Shown: one piece after another, positions 25,178 to 33,654 of the stretch
How the letters are laid out: each line of letters opens with the position of its first letter
Position numbering within the stretch: the first letter of the stretch is position 1
Source: Auraticoccus monumenti
GTDB taxonomy: Bacteria; Actinomycetota; Actinomycetes; Propionibacteriales; Propionibacteriaceae
NCBI RefSeq assembly: GCF_900101785.1
Contig: NZ_LT629688.1
Span: forward strand, 2,914,001-2,978,000
DNA: 64,000 bases
Reading direction: 5' to 3'
The notes under the pieces: model-generated
The model's database searches: none
What the model was told of the DNA's origin: nothing
What the model saw: the letters and a program-made list of their open reading frames with translations, nothing else
Made by a program: the position numbers and the translations under genes

Positions 25178-25633
25178 CTACGCCGAGCGGCTCGGCCGGG
25201 TCAGCTCGGCGATCCGCTCCAGGGCGAAGCGGTAGCCCTGGGCGCCGCACCCCACGATGACCCCCGACACCACGTCGGAGAGGAAGGAGTGGCGCCGGAA
25301 CTCCTCCCGGGCGTGCACGTTGGACAGGTGCACCTCGATGGTCGGCAGCTCGCTGGCCACCACCGCGTCGCGCAGGGCGACCGAGGTGTGGGTGTAGCCG
25401 GCGGCGTTGATCACCAGCCCGGTCGAGCGGCCCCGGGCCCGCTGCACCAGCTCGACCAGCTCGCCCTCGCCGTTGGTCTGGGCGAAGTCGAGCACCAGGC
25501 CCAGCTCCTCGCAGGTCCGGGCGCAGAGGTCGCGCAGGTCCTCCAGGGTCGCGGTGCCGTAGACGGCGGGCTCGCGGGTGCCCAGCAGGTTGAGGTTCGG
25601 CCCGTTCAGCACGGTCACCGTGGGTGCGTCCAT
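25178..25633 (-). CDS. aroQ: 3-dehydroquinate dehydratase, type II
   Basis: The 151-residue enzyme dehydrates 3-dehydroquinate in the shikimate pathway as a dodecamer. Diagnostic segments are NGPNLNLLG near the start, [20 protein letters not shown] and [20 protein letters not shown], which contain the lid Arg/Tyr and the active-site His. The ATG at 25633 has GAGGAGA just upstream and gives the normal type II length; a possible upstream start adds about ten residues. It is divergent from sigR, and the 190 bases between them hold the sigR control region. Confidence 0.94.
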   Translation of the reverse strand: MDAPTVTVLNGPNLNLLGTREPAVYGTATLEDLRDLCARTCEELGLVLDFAQTNGEGELVELVQRARGRSTGLVINAAGYTHTSVALRDAVVASELPTIEVHLSNVHAREEFRRHSFLSDVVSGVIVGCGAQGYRFALERIAELTRPSRSA

Positions 25634-25703
25634 CGTCTCCTCGTCTCCGCCGGTCGCGGACATCCTCTCACCGGGGCGGGGAGCGCCCGGCGCGACGGGC
25701 CGG

Positions 25704-25730
25704 GGAATAGGCGCGAGCCGCGACGGCGTT
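25704..25730 (+). promoter_or_regulatory. SigR-type autoregulatory promoter of sigR
   Basis: GGAAT (25704-25708) is followed by 19 bases and GTT (25728-25730). An in-frame GTG (25739) and ATG (25742) lie just downstream, so mRNA from this promoter would begin at or next to an extended sigR start 28-29 codons before the main one. Confidence 0.7.
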
Positions 25731-25811
25731 CTGCCACCGTGATGGTGACAGCCCCTGAGCGGACGCAGCACCGGACGGGTCGGCCGCAGAGCACGGCTTC
25801 CCCGTCGCCGG

Positions 25812-25817
25812 TACTGT
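25812..25817 (+). promoter_or_regulatory. -10 box (TACTGT) before the short sigR start
   Basis: The hexamer ends eight bases before the ATG at 25826 and there is no Shine-Dalgarno site, so a housekeeping transcript would give leaderless translation of the short sigma protein. Confidence 0.5.
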
Positions 25818-25825
25818 CGTACCTG

Positions 25826-26458
25826 ATGACACTCCCTGAGACACCGAAGGACTCCGGCGAGGTCGACCTCGCCACCGAGACCGACGCGGAGCGACGCGCC
25901 CGGTTCGAGTCCGACGCGCTGCAGTACCTCGACCAGCTCTACGGCGCCGCGCTGCGGATGGCTCGCAACGCCGCGGACGCCGAGGACGTGGTGCAGGAGA
26001 CCTACGCCAAGGCGTGGGCGTCCTTCCACCAGTACACGCCGGGCACGAACCTCAAGGCCTGGCTGTACCGGATCCTCACCAACACCTACATCAACAGCTA
26101 CCGCAAGAAGCAGCGCCAGCCGCAGACGTCGGACTCCGGCGAGGTGCAGGACTGGCAGCTGGCCCGCGCGGCGGAGCACACCTCCGCGGGACTGCGGTCG
26201 GCCGAGGCCGAGGCGATCGACCGGCTGCCGGACTCCACGGTGAAGGGGGCCCTGCAGCAGCTGTCGCCGGACTTCCGGATGGCGGTCTACCTGGCCGACG
26301 TCGAGGGCTTCGCCTACAAGGAGATCGCCGAGATCATGGACACCCCGATCGGGACGGTGATGAGCCGTCTGAACCGCGCCCGCAAGCAGCTGCGCGGCCT
26401 GCTGGCCGACCACGCCCGCGAGCTGGGGATGGCCGACGCCGGGGGTGAGCGACGGTGA
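25826..26458 (+). CDS. sigR: ECF sigma factor, SigR/SigH type
   Basis: The 210-residue sigma factor has region 2 (about 30-100: [30 protein letters not shown] in overlapping pieces, then [10 protein letters not shown]) and region 4 (about 150-200: [28 protein letters not shown] segments). This matches the group controlled by thiol-oxidative stress through a zinc anti-sigma partner, which follows immediately. It should direct RNA polymerase to GGAAT-GTT promoters, one of which lies upstream of the gene itself. An in-frame extension from GTG 25739 would add 29 residues ([10 protein letters not shown]...), paralleling the unstable long isoform known in Streptomyces. The stop overlaps the anti-sigma start. 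Confidence 0.93.
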   Translation: MTLPETPKDSGEVDLATETDAERRARFESDALQYLDQLYGAALRMARNAADAEDVVQETYAKAWASFHQYTPGTNLKAWLYRILTNTYINSYRKKQRQPQTSDSGEVQDWQLARAAEHTSAGLRSAEAEAIDRLPDSTVKGALQQLSPDFRMAVYLADVEGFAYKEIAEIMDTPIGTVMSRLNRARKQLRGLLADHARELGMADAGGERR

Positions 26459-26757
26459 GCGGGCACGTGCACGAGGAGCACACGTTCAGCGCGCTGGTCG
26501 GTGCCGACGGCGAGGTCCACTGCGCCGAGGTGCTGCAGCGGGTGCACGTCTTCATCGACCACGAGATCGACGGGGCGTCGGCGGACACCATCCGTCGGCA
26601 CCTGTCGGACTGCGAGCCCTGCCTGGACCAGTTCGACGTCGCCGAGGCGGTCAAGCAGCTGGTGCACCGTTGCTGCTCCGGGGAGCAGGCCCCGGACGCG
26701 CTGCGCCGCAAGGTGCTGCAGGTGCTGGGTGAGGAGACCGAGGGCCGCGGGGCCTGA
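26455..26757 (+). CDS. rsrA: Redox-sensing zinc anti-sigma factor, RsrA/RshA type
   Basis: The 100-residue protein carries the ZAS zinc site with ligands Cys23, His49, Cys53 and Cys56; their spacing (26, 4 and 3 residues) is identical to Streptomyces RsrA. In the reduced state it holds the sigma factor; oxidation forms a disulfide, releases zinc and frees sigma. The GTG start overlaps the sigR stop, so the pair is co-translated and stoichiometric. An additional C-terminal Cys pair (HRCCSGE) also resembles RsrA. The N-terminus is about twelve residues longer than in Streptomyces and includes several His residues. Confidence 0.92.
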   Translation: MSGHVHEEHTFSALVGADGEVHCAEVLQRVHVFIDHEIDGASADTIRRHLSDCEPCLDQFDVAEAVKQLVHRCCSGEQAPDALRRKVLQVLGEETEGRGA

Positions 26758-26800
26758 CCCCCGGTCGGGGGTCCTCCCGGCCCAGCAGTCCCAGGACGCC

Positions 26801-26836
26801 AGAAGGGCCCCTCCACGTCGGTGGAGGGGCCCTTCT
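26801..26836. terminator. Bidirectional terminator between rsrA and bL37
   Basis: Sixteen bases (AGAAGGGCCCCTCCAC) pair perfectly with 26821-26836 across a GTCG loop. The outer AGAA/TTCT bases supply a short A/T tract on each side, suiting both convergent transcripts. Confidence 0.85.
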
Positions 26837-26851
26837 GCTGTCTGCACGTCC

Positions 26852-26926
26852 TCAGGAGTTGGGGCGCTTGCCGTGGTTCGCGCCCTTCTTCCTGCGGGCG
26901 CGGCGCTTACGGCCGGTCTTGCCCAT
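26852..26926 (-). CDS. 50S ribosomal protein bL37
   Basis: This 24-residue basic peptide (MGKTGRKRRARR...ANHGKRPNS) matches the small actinobacterial 50S protein bL37 seen in mycobacterial ribosome structures. More than half its residues are Lys or Arg. A strong GAGGAGG site lies seven bases before the ATG, supporting translation despite the tiny size. It is a single gene flanked by the bidirectional terminator. Genes this short are easily missed. Confidence 0.88.
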   Translation of the reverse strand: MGKTGRKRRARRKKGANHGKRPNS

Positions 26927-27075
26927 CTGGTGCCTCCTCGGTGCGGGACCGCCACCTGGGTGACGGTTCGTCGTGGGTGTGCCCCTGAGGGCACGAGGAG
27001 ACATTCTGCCAGAGCCGCGCCCGCAGGAGAAACGGACCGGCCCGGACGCTGGTCGGGGACCGCTCGCGGAGTCAC

Positions 27076-27081
27076 TAGGGT
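27076..27081 (+). promoter_or_regulatory. -10 box of the PdtaS-like kinase (leaderless)
   Basis: TAGGGT ends seven bases before the ATG at 27089; no ribosome-binding site is present. Confidence 0.6.
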
Positions 27082-27088
27082 TCTCCCC

Positions 27089-28573
27089 ATGGCCACGATG
27101 GGTGAGATCTTCGGTGAGCACACGGCCCTGCTGCCGGAGCAGACCGACTGGCTGCGCCGCCTCACCCAGGAGTGGCACCTGATCGCCGACCTCTCCTTCG
27201 CCGACCTGGTGCTCTGGGTGCCGGACCGGGACCCGAACATGATGTGGGCCGCCGCCCAGGTGCGTCCGGTGACCGGACCGACCTGCCTGCTGGACGACCT
27301 GGTGGGGGACCTGATCGCCTACACCCCGGAGAACCTGGTCAGCGAGGCCTACATGTCGGGGGTGATGACGCGGACCAGCGACAACAAGCTGCAGGCCGGC
27401 GTCCCGGTGGACGTGGTGGCCATCCCGGTGGTGCACGACGGCGAGACCATCGCGGTGCTGGAGCGCTCCACCAACCAGCTCGGGGTGCGGTCCACCAGCG
27501 CGCTGGAGGAGGCCTACCTCGAGATCGCCGACGTGCTCTGCGACATGGTCCAGCTCGGGACCTTCCCGATGGCCGGGGTGGCCAGCGACCCCACCGCCAG
27601 TCCCCGGGTGGGGGACGGGCTGATCCGGGTCAGCGCCGACGGGGACGTCACCTACGCCAGCCCCAACGCGGTCAGCATCTACCGGCGGATGGGGTTCAGC
27701 GGCGATCTGGTCGACGAGGACTTCTTCGCCTTCACCGACCAGCTGGTCACCCGGGAGGGTGGCTCCGGGACGTCGGTCAGCACCGCCCTCGACGGCATCG
27801 AGGCCGCCGAGTTCGACCTGCACGCCGGCGGCTCCGACCTGCGGGCCCGGATCCTGCCGCTGGTCTCCCACGGCGAGCCGGACGGACTGCTGGTGCTGTG
27901 CCGCGACGTCACCGAGCTCCGCGAGCGGGAGCGGCGGCTGGTCGGCAAGGACGCGACCATCCGCGAGATCCACCACCGGGTGAAGAACAACCTGCAGACC
28001 GTGGCGGCGCTGCTGCGGATGCAGGCCCGCCGGATCCCCTCGGTGGAGGCCAAGGAGGCCCTGGCCGAGGCGATGTCGCGGGTGGCGGCGATCGCCTCGG
28101 TGCACGAGACCCTCAGCCAGAGCTACGACGACGACGTGGACTTCGACGACGTGGCGGACCGGGTGCTGCGCATCGTCGGCGACGTGGCGGCCACGCACGG
28201 CCAGGTCCAGGCCAGCCGGGTCGGGAGCTTCGGCATGATCCCGGCCGCCGTCGCCACCAGCCTCTCGCTGGTGATGACCGAGCTCTGCCAGAACGCCGTG
28301 GAGCACGGTCTGGACAGCACCTCGGGTCAGGTGGTGGTCGAGCCCCGCCGGGTCGACCACAGCCTGGAGCTGCTGGTCAGCGACGCGGGCGTGGGTCTGC
28401 CGGAGGGCTTCGAGCTCGCCAGCAGCAAGAGCCTCGGGCTGAGCATCGTCTCGACCCTGGTCCGGGACCTGGGCGGGGAGTTCACCCTCGGCCCGAACCC
28501 CGCGGGGCGGGGCTCCACGGCCCGGGTGCTGCTGCCCCTGGACGACCCGCCGAGCAACAGCTCGCTCGGCTGA
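27089..28573 (+). CDS. pdtaS: Soluble sensor histidine kinase, PdtaS-like (HisKA_2)
   Basis: The 494-residue protein lacks membrane segments. An N-terminal GAF-like domain (about 10-155) is followed by a PAS domain (about 175-280: ISADGDVTYASPNAVSIYRRM-like segments), then a HisKA_2 dimerisation region with the phosphoacceptor motif EIHHRVKNNLQT (His295/296) and an ATPase domain with CQNAVEHGL (N box) and DAGVGLPEG (G1). This layout is that of mycobacterial PdtaS, which phosphorylates the ANTAR RNA-binding regulator PdtaR. No regulator gene is in the window, so the partner must be encoded elsewhere. The start is supported by a leaderless -10 box. Confidence 0.88.
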   Translation: MATMGEIFGEHTALLPEQTDWLRRLTQEWHLIADLSFADLVLWVPDRDPNMMWAAAQVRPVTGPTCLLDDLVGDLIAYTPENLVSEAYMSGVMTRTSDNKLQAGVPVDVVAIPVVHDGETIAVLERSTNQLGVRSTSALEEAYLEIADVLCDMVQLGTFPMAGVASDPTASPRVGDGLIRVSADGDVTYASPNAVSIYRRMGFSGDLVDEDFFAFTDQLVTREGGSGTSVSTALDGIEAAEFDLHAGGSDLRARILPLVSHGEPDGLLVLCRDVTELRERERRLVGKDATIREIHHRVKNNLQTVAALLRMQARRIPSVEAKEALAEAMSRVAAIASVHETLSQSYDDDVDFDDVADRVLRIVGDVAATHGQVQASRVGSFGMIPAAVATSLSLVMTELCQNAVEHGLDSTSGQVVVEPRRVDHSLELLVSDAGVGLPEGFELASSKSLGLSIVSTLVRDLGGEFTLGPNPAGRGSTARVLLPLDDPPSNSSLG

Positions 28574-28649
28574 ACCCCGGGTCGGGCCGGTGACCGGCGC
28601 GGGGTCCGACCGGCGGGTGCTGCCGGTTCGGGACCGCACGCGGGCACAC

Positions 28650-28677
28650 AAAAAGCGCCGGGCTCGTGACCCGGCGC
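28650..28677 (-). terminator. Rho-independent terminator of whiB1
   Basis: On the minus strand GCGCCGGG, a seven-base loop and CCCGGCGC are followed directly by TTTTT, 23 bases past the whiB1 stop. Confidence 0.85.
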
Positions 28678-28699
28678 CGTCTGTGTCCCGAGACCGTGC

Positions 28700-28951
28700 T
28701 CAGGCGGTGCGCAGCCTGGAACGTGCGGCCCGACGCTTCAGCGCCCGACGCTCGTCCTCGCTCATCCCGCCCCACACGCCGTGGTCCTGACCGGCCTCGA
28801 TCGCCCACTGGAGGCAGGCCTCGCGCACGTCACAACGACGGCAGACCTGCTTGGCCTCCTCGATCTGCAAGAGGGCGGGGCCGGTGTTCCCGATGGGGAA
28901 GAACAGCTCCGGATCCTCGTCCAGACAGGCGGCCTGGTGGCGCCAATCCAT
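28700..28951 (-). CDS. whiB1: WhiB-family iron-sulfur transcription regulator, WhiB1-like
   Basis: The 83-residue protein has the four [4Fe-4S] ligands in the family spacing: Cys9 (ACLDED) and the CRRCDVREAC cluster (Cys37, Cys40, Cys46), then the GVWGGM turn and a basic C-terminal helix (RRALKRRAARSRLR) for DNA contact. Length and sequence point to WhiB1, the NO-sensitive essential member that binds the sigma-A region 4. AAGGAG lies six bases before the ATG. The upstream region (28952-29131) is rich in signals, including a 12-bp inverted repeat pair and a TTGACG -35-like element at 29036-29041 on the minus strand. Confidence 0.92.
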   Translation of the reverse strand: MDWRHQAACLDEDPELFFPIGNTGPALLQIEEAKQVCRRCDVREACLQWAIEAGQDHGVWGGMSEDERRALKRRAARSRLRTA

Positions 28952-29002
28952 GCGAACTCCTTCATCTACTGTGTACGAACTGCTGCTTCCACGGTGCTCG
29001 GC

Positions 29003-29075
29003 ACACCCTTGTGTCAGACGTGTTACTGGTTCGCGCGTCAACTGTGGCAACCAAGACGGCGACACACAAGGGTGT
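29003..29075. promoter_or_regulatory. Inverted 12-bp repeats upstream of whiB1
   Basis: ACACCCTTGTGT at 29003-29014 recurs exactly in inverted form, ACACAAGGGTGT, at 29064-29075, with centres 61 bases apart (about six helical turns). The pair flanks the likely -35 region of whiB1 and could bind one dimeric regulator at two sites or allow looping. Confidence 0.55.
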
Positions 29076-29131
29076 ACCCACGTCGGGTGCATCACACTCG
29101 TCCGCTGCGAACTTCCTGCGGACGGACGGCG

Positions 29132-29137
29132 TAGCAT
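29132..29137 (+). promoter_or_regulatory. -10 box of the small membrane protein gene (leaderless)
   Basis: TAGCAT ends six bases before the GTG at 29144. Confidence 0.45.
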
Positions 29138-29143
29138 GCCGTG

Positions 29144-29557
29144 GTGCCTTCGCCACGTGCAACCACGACACCTCCCATCCTGTTCCTGGTCGCCGTGGTG
29201 ACGGCCCTGCTGGGTCTGGTGGCCCTCGGTCTGGGGGTGGTGGAGGCGTTCAGCACCCAGGCCAGCCGGTGGGTCGTCGGCGTCACCACCGCGGTGGTGT
29301 TCCTGGCCTACGGCGCCTTCCTGCTGCTCGTCGCCCAGGGGCTTCGTCGTGCGCGCCGCTGGAGCCGTGGCCCCGCGGTGGCGGTGCACCTGCTGCACCT
29401 GCCGATCGCCTACGGCTTCCTCGGCGGGTCGACCACCTGGGTGGCCCTGCTGGTCGGCGGGCTGTCCCTGCTCTCGCTGGTCTGCCTGCTGGTGCCCCGA
29501 GCCACCGCGGCCCTGACCGGGGGCGGCGGGCTGAACGGCCCGGAGGGCCAGCACTGA
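29144..29557 (+). CDS. Small integral membrane protein, function unknown
   Basis: The protein of about 137 residues has four predicted membrane helices: ILFLVAVVTALLGLVALGLG, a second around WVVGVTTAVVFLAYGAFLLLV in parts, a third near VHLLHLPIAYGFLGG, and WVALLVGGLSLLSLVCLLV, with a short basic loop (RRARRWSRG) between helices 2 and 3. I do not recognise a named family, although such proteins are common next to actinobacterial housekeeping genes. The GTG at 29144 fits the -10 box spacing; a GTG one codon upstream is equally in frame. It is divergent from whiB1, so the shared 190-base region may control both. Confidence 0.7.
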   Translation: MPSPRATTTPPILFLVAVVTALLGLVALGLGVVEAFSTQASRWVVGVTTAVVFLAYGAFLLLVAQGLRRARRWSRGPAVAVHLLHLPIAYGFLGGSTTWVALLVGGLSLLSLVCLLVPRATAALTGGGGLNGPEGQH

Positions 29558-29616
29558 CCCGGGCTCGCCGCCACACCGTCGCCCAGAGGGATCTGCTCTC
29601 ACCGGCGACCACGCGC

Positions 29617-30465
29617 TCAGTCCTCGCCGGCCAGCCCCTCGAGGTCCTCGCTGATCCGCTCCTCGAGCGCCTGCTCCTCCCGGCGCACGCGGTCCAGGAA
29701 GGCGCGGGTCCGCTCGTGCCGGGGGTGGCGCAGCACCTGGTCCGGGGTGCCCTCCTCGACCACGACGCCGCCGTCCATGAACACCACCCGGTCCGCCACC
29801 TGGCGGGCGAAGCCGATCTCGTGGGTGACCACGATCATCGTCATCCCCTCCGCGGCCAGGGTGCGCATCACCTCGAGCACCTCACCGACCAGCTCGGGGT
29901 CGAGCGCGGACGTCGGCTCGTCGAAGAGCATCAGCTCGGGCTCCATCGCCAGGGCACGGGCGATGGCCACCCGCTGCTGCTGCCCACCGGAGAGCTGGCT
30001 GGGGTAGAAGTCGGCGCGCTCGGCCAGCCCGACCATGGCCAGCAGCTCCAGGGCGGACTCCCGGGCCCGGGCCCGGGGGATCCTCTTGACCTGCACCGGG
30101 GCCTCGGCGACGTTGTCCAGCGCGGTCATGTGCGGGAAGAGGTTGAACCGCTGGAACACCATCCCGATCCGGGCGCGCTGCCGGGCGATGTCGGCGTCGG
30201 TGCGCCGGTGCAGACGCCCCTTCCGCTCCACGATGCCGACCAGCTCGTCCCCCACCCAGATCCGTCCGCCGGTGAGCGTCTCCATCTGGTTGATCAGCCG
30301 GAGGAAGGTCGTCTTGCCCGAGCCCGAGGGGCCCAGCAGGCACACCACCTCGCCGGGGTGCACCTCCAGGTCGATGCCGTCCAGCACCCGCGTGTCCCCG
30401 AAGGACTTGATCGCGTTCACCGACCGGACCAGGGGTGTCCTCTTCTCTGCGGCCCCGGCGCTCAT
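29617..30465 (-). CDS. Polar amino-acid ABC transporter, ATP-binding subunit (GlnQ-like)
   Basis: The 282-residue ATPase has Walker [10 protein letters not shown], the Q-loop segment [19 protein letters not shown], signature LSGGQQQR and Walker [13 protein letters not shown] with switch His in VVTHEIGFA. The N-terminal pattern and the NLFPHMT segment are those of the glutamine/glutamate/arginine uptake group (PAAT family). Its ATG overlaps the permease stop (ATGA). It carries a C-terminal extension of about 25 acidic residues ([20 protein letters not shown]). It should energise import of a polar amino acid captured by the lipoprotein encoded at 31439-32335. Confidence 0.9.
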   Translation of the reverse strand: MSAGAAEKRTPLVRSVNAIKSFGDTRVLDGIDLEVHPGEVVCLLGPSGSGKTTFLRLINQMETLTGGRIWVGDELVGIVERKGRLHRRTDADIARQRARIGMVFQRFNLFPHMTALDNVAEAPVQVKRIPRARARESALELLAMVGLAERADFYPSQLSGGQQQRVAIARALAMEPELMLFDEPTSALDPELVGEVLEVMRTLAAEGMTMIVVTHEIGFARQVADRVVFMDGGVVVEEGTPDQVLRHPRHERTRAFLDRVRREEQALEERISEDLEGLAGED

Positions 30466-31436
30466 CCCTGACCTCCCGTGCCCGCGGTCGGCGCGGCGAT
30501 GGTGCGCAGCCGTCCCGACCCGGGCTGCACGCCCCGGCCGAAGCGCCGCTCCAGCCAGGCCTGGCCGACCATCAGCACGCTGGTGATGATCAGGTAGTAC
30601 AGGGTGGCGGCGACCAGCACCGGGAAGGTCTGGTAGGTCCGCGAGCCGATCGCCTGCAGCTGGAAGAACATCTCGATGGTCAGCGGGATGCCGGTCAGCA
30701 GCGAGGTGTCCTTGAGCATGGCCACCGTCTCGTTGCCGGTGGGCGGCAGGATCACCCGCATCGCCTGGGGCAGCACGATGCGGCGCATGCTGAGCCTGGA
30801 CGACATGCCGAGGGCCTGCGCCGCCTCGTGCTGGCCGCGGTCGACGCTGAGGATGCCCGAGCGGGCGATCTCGGCCATGTAGGCGGCCTCCGATGCCGCC
30901 AGACCGAGCACGGCGCCGAACAGACCGGTGAAGAGCTGGTTGGCGTCGAGGGTGAGGAAGCGCCAGTCACCCTGCAGCCCCAGGACGTCGATGATCACCC
31001 AGTCGAAGGGGACGCCGAGGGCGATGCCGGTCGGGAAGAGGACCCCGATCGCACCCAGGCTGACCAGCAGCACGTAGCGCGGGATGGCCCGGAAGAACCA
31101 GATGTAGACCCAGGCCACGCCCCGCAGCACGGGGTTGTCCGAGAGCCGCATGATGGCCAGCAGCACGCCGCCGGCCACCCCGAAGGTCATGCCCAGCACG
31201 GTGCAGAGGATGGTGCCGAGGAAGAGCCCGCGCAGCACCGGCGTCTGGTTCATGGCCTGCAGCACGAAGGGCCAGTTCCAGGCGGGGTTGCGGACCAGCA
31301 GGTTGACCAGCATGGCCGCCAGCACCGCGATCACCGCGATGGCCACCCAGCGCCACGGGTGGCGCACCGGCACCGCGTCGATCAGCCCGGGACGCTCCTC
31401 ACCGGCCCCGGGGCCGTCGCTCCTGGACGCGGCCAC
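30462..31436 (-). CDS. Polar amino-acid ABC transporter, permease subunit
   Basis: The 324-residue membrane protein has five or six hydrophobic helices and the His/Glu/Gln/Arg/opine-type permease signature, including [22 protein letters not shown] and the EAAQALGM coupling helix that docks on the ATPase. The N-terminal cytosolic segment (about 40 residues, ending [11 protein letters not shown]) is longer than in enterobacterial homologues. Only one permease gene is present, so it would work as a homodimer. The GTG start lies two bases after the binding-protein stop; the stop overlaps the ATPase start. Confidence 0.9.
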   Translation of the reverse strand: MAASRSDGPGAGEERPGLIDAVPVRHPWRWVAIAVIAVLAAMLVNLLVRNPAWNWPFVLQAMNQTPVLRGLFLGTILCTVLGMTFGVAGGVLLAIMRLSDNPVLRGVAWVYIWFFRAIPRYVLLVSLGAIGVLFPTGIALGVPFDWVIIDVLGLQGDWRFLTLDANQLFTGLFGAVLGLAASEAAYMAEIARSGILSVDRGQHEAAQALGMSSRLSMRRIVLPQAMRVILPPTGNETVAMLKDTSLLTGIPLTIEMFFQLQAIGSRTYQTFPVLVAATLYYLIITSVLMVGQAWLERRFGRGVQPGSGRLRTIAAPTAGTGGQG

Positions 31437-31438
31437 GC

Positions 31439-32335
31439 TCAGGGCTGGACGGTGAAGTCGTCGATGGCGCCGTCCTCGACGTTCCACTTCTCCAGCGCGG
31501 CGGTGTAGGCGCCCTCCTCCTCGACCGCAGTCAGCGCCTCGGCCAGCACCTCGGCGAGCTCGCGCTGCTCGGTGGGCACCACGTAGCCGTAGGGAGCCGC
31601 GTCGTAGATCTCACCGACGGTCTCCAGCTGGCCCCCGGTCTGCTGGACGGCGTAGGCGACCACGGGGGAGTCGGCCAGCATGGCGTCGGCCCGGCCGCTC
31701 ACCAGCGCGTTGGTGGCCTGGTCCTGGCCGTCGAAGGGCAGGATCTCCATCGGCTCGTCGCCGCACTCCTCCTGGCGGACGGGGAGGTCCTCCTCCTGCT
31801 GCACGGTGCCGGTCTGCACGGCGATCACCAGCCCGCAGGGGTCCTCCGGGTCGACGCCCTCGGGGTTGCCGGCGGCCGCGGCCCACTGGGTGCCGGCCTC
31901 GAAGTAGCTCACCATGTTGACCTGCTGGGTCCGCTCCTCGTTGATGGTGAAGGAGGACACGCCCACGTCGTACTTGCCGCCCTGGACCCCGGTGATGATG
32001 GTGTCGAAGCTGGAGGGCTGGTACTCCGCGGTCACGCCGAGCTTGGCGGTCACCGCGTCGAAGAGGTCGACGTCCATCCCGATCACGGTCTCGCCGTCGG
32101 CGTCGAGGAACTCGTTGGGGGCGTAGCTGGCGTCGGTGCCGACGCGGATCACGCCGGAGTCCTGGATGCTCTGCGGCAGCCGGGCCTTGAGCGCCTCGTC
32201 CACGGTCACCTCGGGGGCCGGCTCGCCGCCGCCACCGGGGGCGGGTTCGGTGGTCAGCGACTCCGAGCCGCACGCCCCCAGACCGAGCACGAGGGCGCTC
32301 AGGGCGGCGACGGCGATGGTGTGGCGTGACTTCAC
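31439..32335 (-). CDS. Polar amino-acid ABC transporter, substrate-binding lipoprotein
   Basis: The GTG at 32335, with a GGAGA site upstream, begins a lipoprotein signal with lipobox LGAC (Cys20-22 region), giving a 298-residue precursor. The mature part is a type II periplasmic-binding domain of family 3: RVGTDASYAPNEFLDADG, GMDVDLFDAV, FDTIITGVQGGKYDVGVSSF and GYVVPTEQ. It should sit on the outer face of the membrane and deliver amino acids to the permease. Ligand identity (glutamine, glutamate, cystine or arginine) is not determined. A Gly/Pro/Glu-rich linker follows the lipid anchor. It is the first gene of a three-gene operon. Confidence 0.9.
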   Translation of the reverse strand: MKSRHTIAVAALSALVLGLGACGSESLTTEPAPGGGGEPAPEVTVDEALKARLPQSIQDSGVIRVGTDASYAPNEFLDADGETVIGMDVDLFDAVTAKLGVTAEYQPSSFDTIITGVQGGKYDVGVSSFTINEERTQQVNMVSYFEAGTQWAAAAGNPEGVDPEDPCGLVIAVQTGTVQQEEDLPVRQEECGDEPMEILPFDGQDQATNALVSGRADAMLADSPVVAYAVQQTGGQLETVGEIYDAAPYGYVVPTEQRELAEVLAEALTAVEEEGAYTAALEKWNVEDGAIDDFTVQP

Positions 32336-32479
32336 GGGAGGTCTCCTGGTTCGCTCTGCGGTGGGGCTTCGCCATCCTGACACCTCCGCGTCACCGGCGC
32401 GCCCCGGGGCGCGGGATCGCGACCAGATCGATACCCGGTCGTCACCTGCGCCCCGACGTGCCAGCCGACCCCGCGACCC

Positions 32480-33643
32480 TCAGGCGATGCGCCGGGCCCC
32501 GGCCGAGGGAGAGGCGGTGAACCAGCGGGGCTCGTGGTGCCCAGCCCCGGTCAGGGCCGTGGACACCGCGGCGCCCACCTCGTCCGCGCTCCCGGCGGGG
32601 ACGAGGGCGATGATGCACCCGCCGAACCCGCCACCGGTCATCCGGGCGCCCAGCGCCCCGGCGGCCCGTGCGGTCTCCACCGCGAGGTCGACCGCGGGCA
32701 CGGTGATCTCGTAGTCGTCGCGCATGGAGGTGTGGGAGTCGTCCAGCAGCGGTGCCAGGTCGCGGATCCGGCCGGCGCGCAGCACCTCGACGGCCTGCAG
32801 GACCCGGGCGTTCTCGGTCACCACGTGCCGGACCCGGCGGCGGAGCCGGTCCTCGGGGAGCCGGCCGAGGGCGTCCTCCAGGTCGGTGACGTCCCGTAGC
32901 GCGGGGACGCCGATCAGCCGGGCCGCCTCCTCGCAGCTCGCGCGGCGCTCGCCGTACTCGCCGTCGACGTGGGAGTGCGGCACCTTGGTGTCGAGCACCA
33001 GCACCTCCAGCCCCTCCTCGCCGGGGGCGAAGGGGACCTGCTCCACCTCCCCGCTGCGGCAGTCCATGAACAGCGCCTCGCCCTCGCGGCAGAGGGTGGA
33101 GGCGGCCTGGTCGAGCAGCCCGGTCGGGGCGCCGACGTAGGCGTTCTCGGCCCGGCGGGCCAGCTTGGCCCGCTCCAGCGGGGCGATGTCGAGGTCGAAC
33201 AGGTCGACCAGCGCCGCCACCGTCACGCACTCCAGGGCCGCCGAGGAGGACAGCCCCGCACCGAGGGGGACGTCGGAGTGCAGCACCAGGTCCGCCCCGC
33301 CCACCGCGTGGCCGGCCTCGCGCAGCGCCCAGACCACCCCGGCCAGGTAGGACACCCAGCCCGGGCTGCCCGGGACCAGGTCCTCCACGCCGAGGAGGCT
33401 GGACTCGTCCAGGTCCAGGGAGGCGATCAACCACTGCTCGTCGTCACGCCGTCGCGCCCCCAGCAGGGCCCGCTGGGGGAGCGCGAACGGCATCACGAAG
33501 CCGTCGTTGTAGTCGGTGTGCTCACCGATCAGGTTGACCCGCCCCGGTGCCGCCCACACCCCGTCGGGGGCGTGGCCGGTCAGCTCGGTGTGCTGGCGGG
33601 TCACCTCCTCCACCGTCAGCGCGGTGGTGGACGTCGTCGTCAC
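32480..33643 (-). CDS. galK: Galactokinase
   Basis: The 387-residue GHMP kinase phosphorylates galactose at C1. Motif 1 is GRVNLIGEHTDYNDGFVMP with the galactokinase-specific sugar-binding segment, motif 2 PLGAGLSSSAALE and motif 3 MTGGGFGGCI. The GTG start lies 11 bases after the kgd stop, so it is probably read through from kgd; an upstream continuation of the frame lies inside kgd and is not part of the protein. No galT, galE or sugar transporter is in the window, so the Leloir partners must be elsewhere. Being placed behind a TCA-cycle gene is unusual. Confidence 0.92.
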   Translation of the reverse strand: MTTTSTTALTVEEVTRQHTELTGHAPDGVWAAPGRVNLIGEHTDYNDGFVMPFALPQRALLGARRRDDEQWLIASLDLDESSLLGVEDLVPGSPGWVSYLAGVVWALREAGHAVGGADLVLHSDVPLGAGLSSSAALECVTVAALVDLFDLDIAPLERAKLARRAENAYVGAPTGLLDQAASTLCREGEALFMDCRSGEVEQVPFAPGEEGLEVLVLDTKVPHSHVDGEYGERRASCEEAARLIGVPALRDVTDLEDALGRLPEDRLRRRVRHVVTENARVLQAVEVLRAGRIRDLAPLLDDSHTSMRDDYEITVPAVDLAVETARAAGALGARMTGGGFGGCIIALVPAGSADEVGAAVSTALTGAGHHEPRWFTASPSAGARRIA

Positions 33644-33654
33644 GGGCGCCGCCC

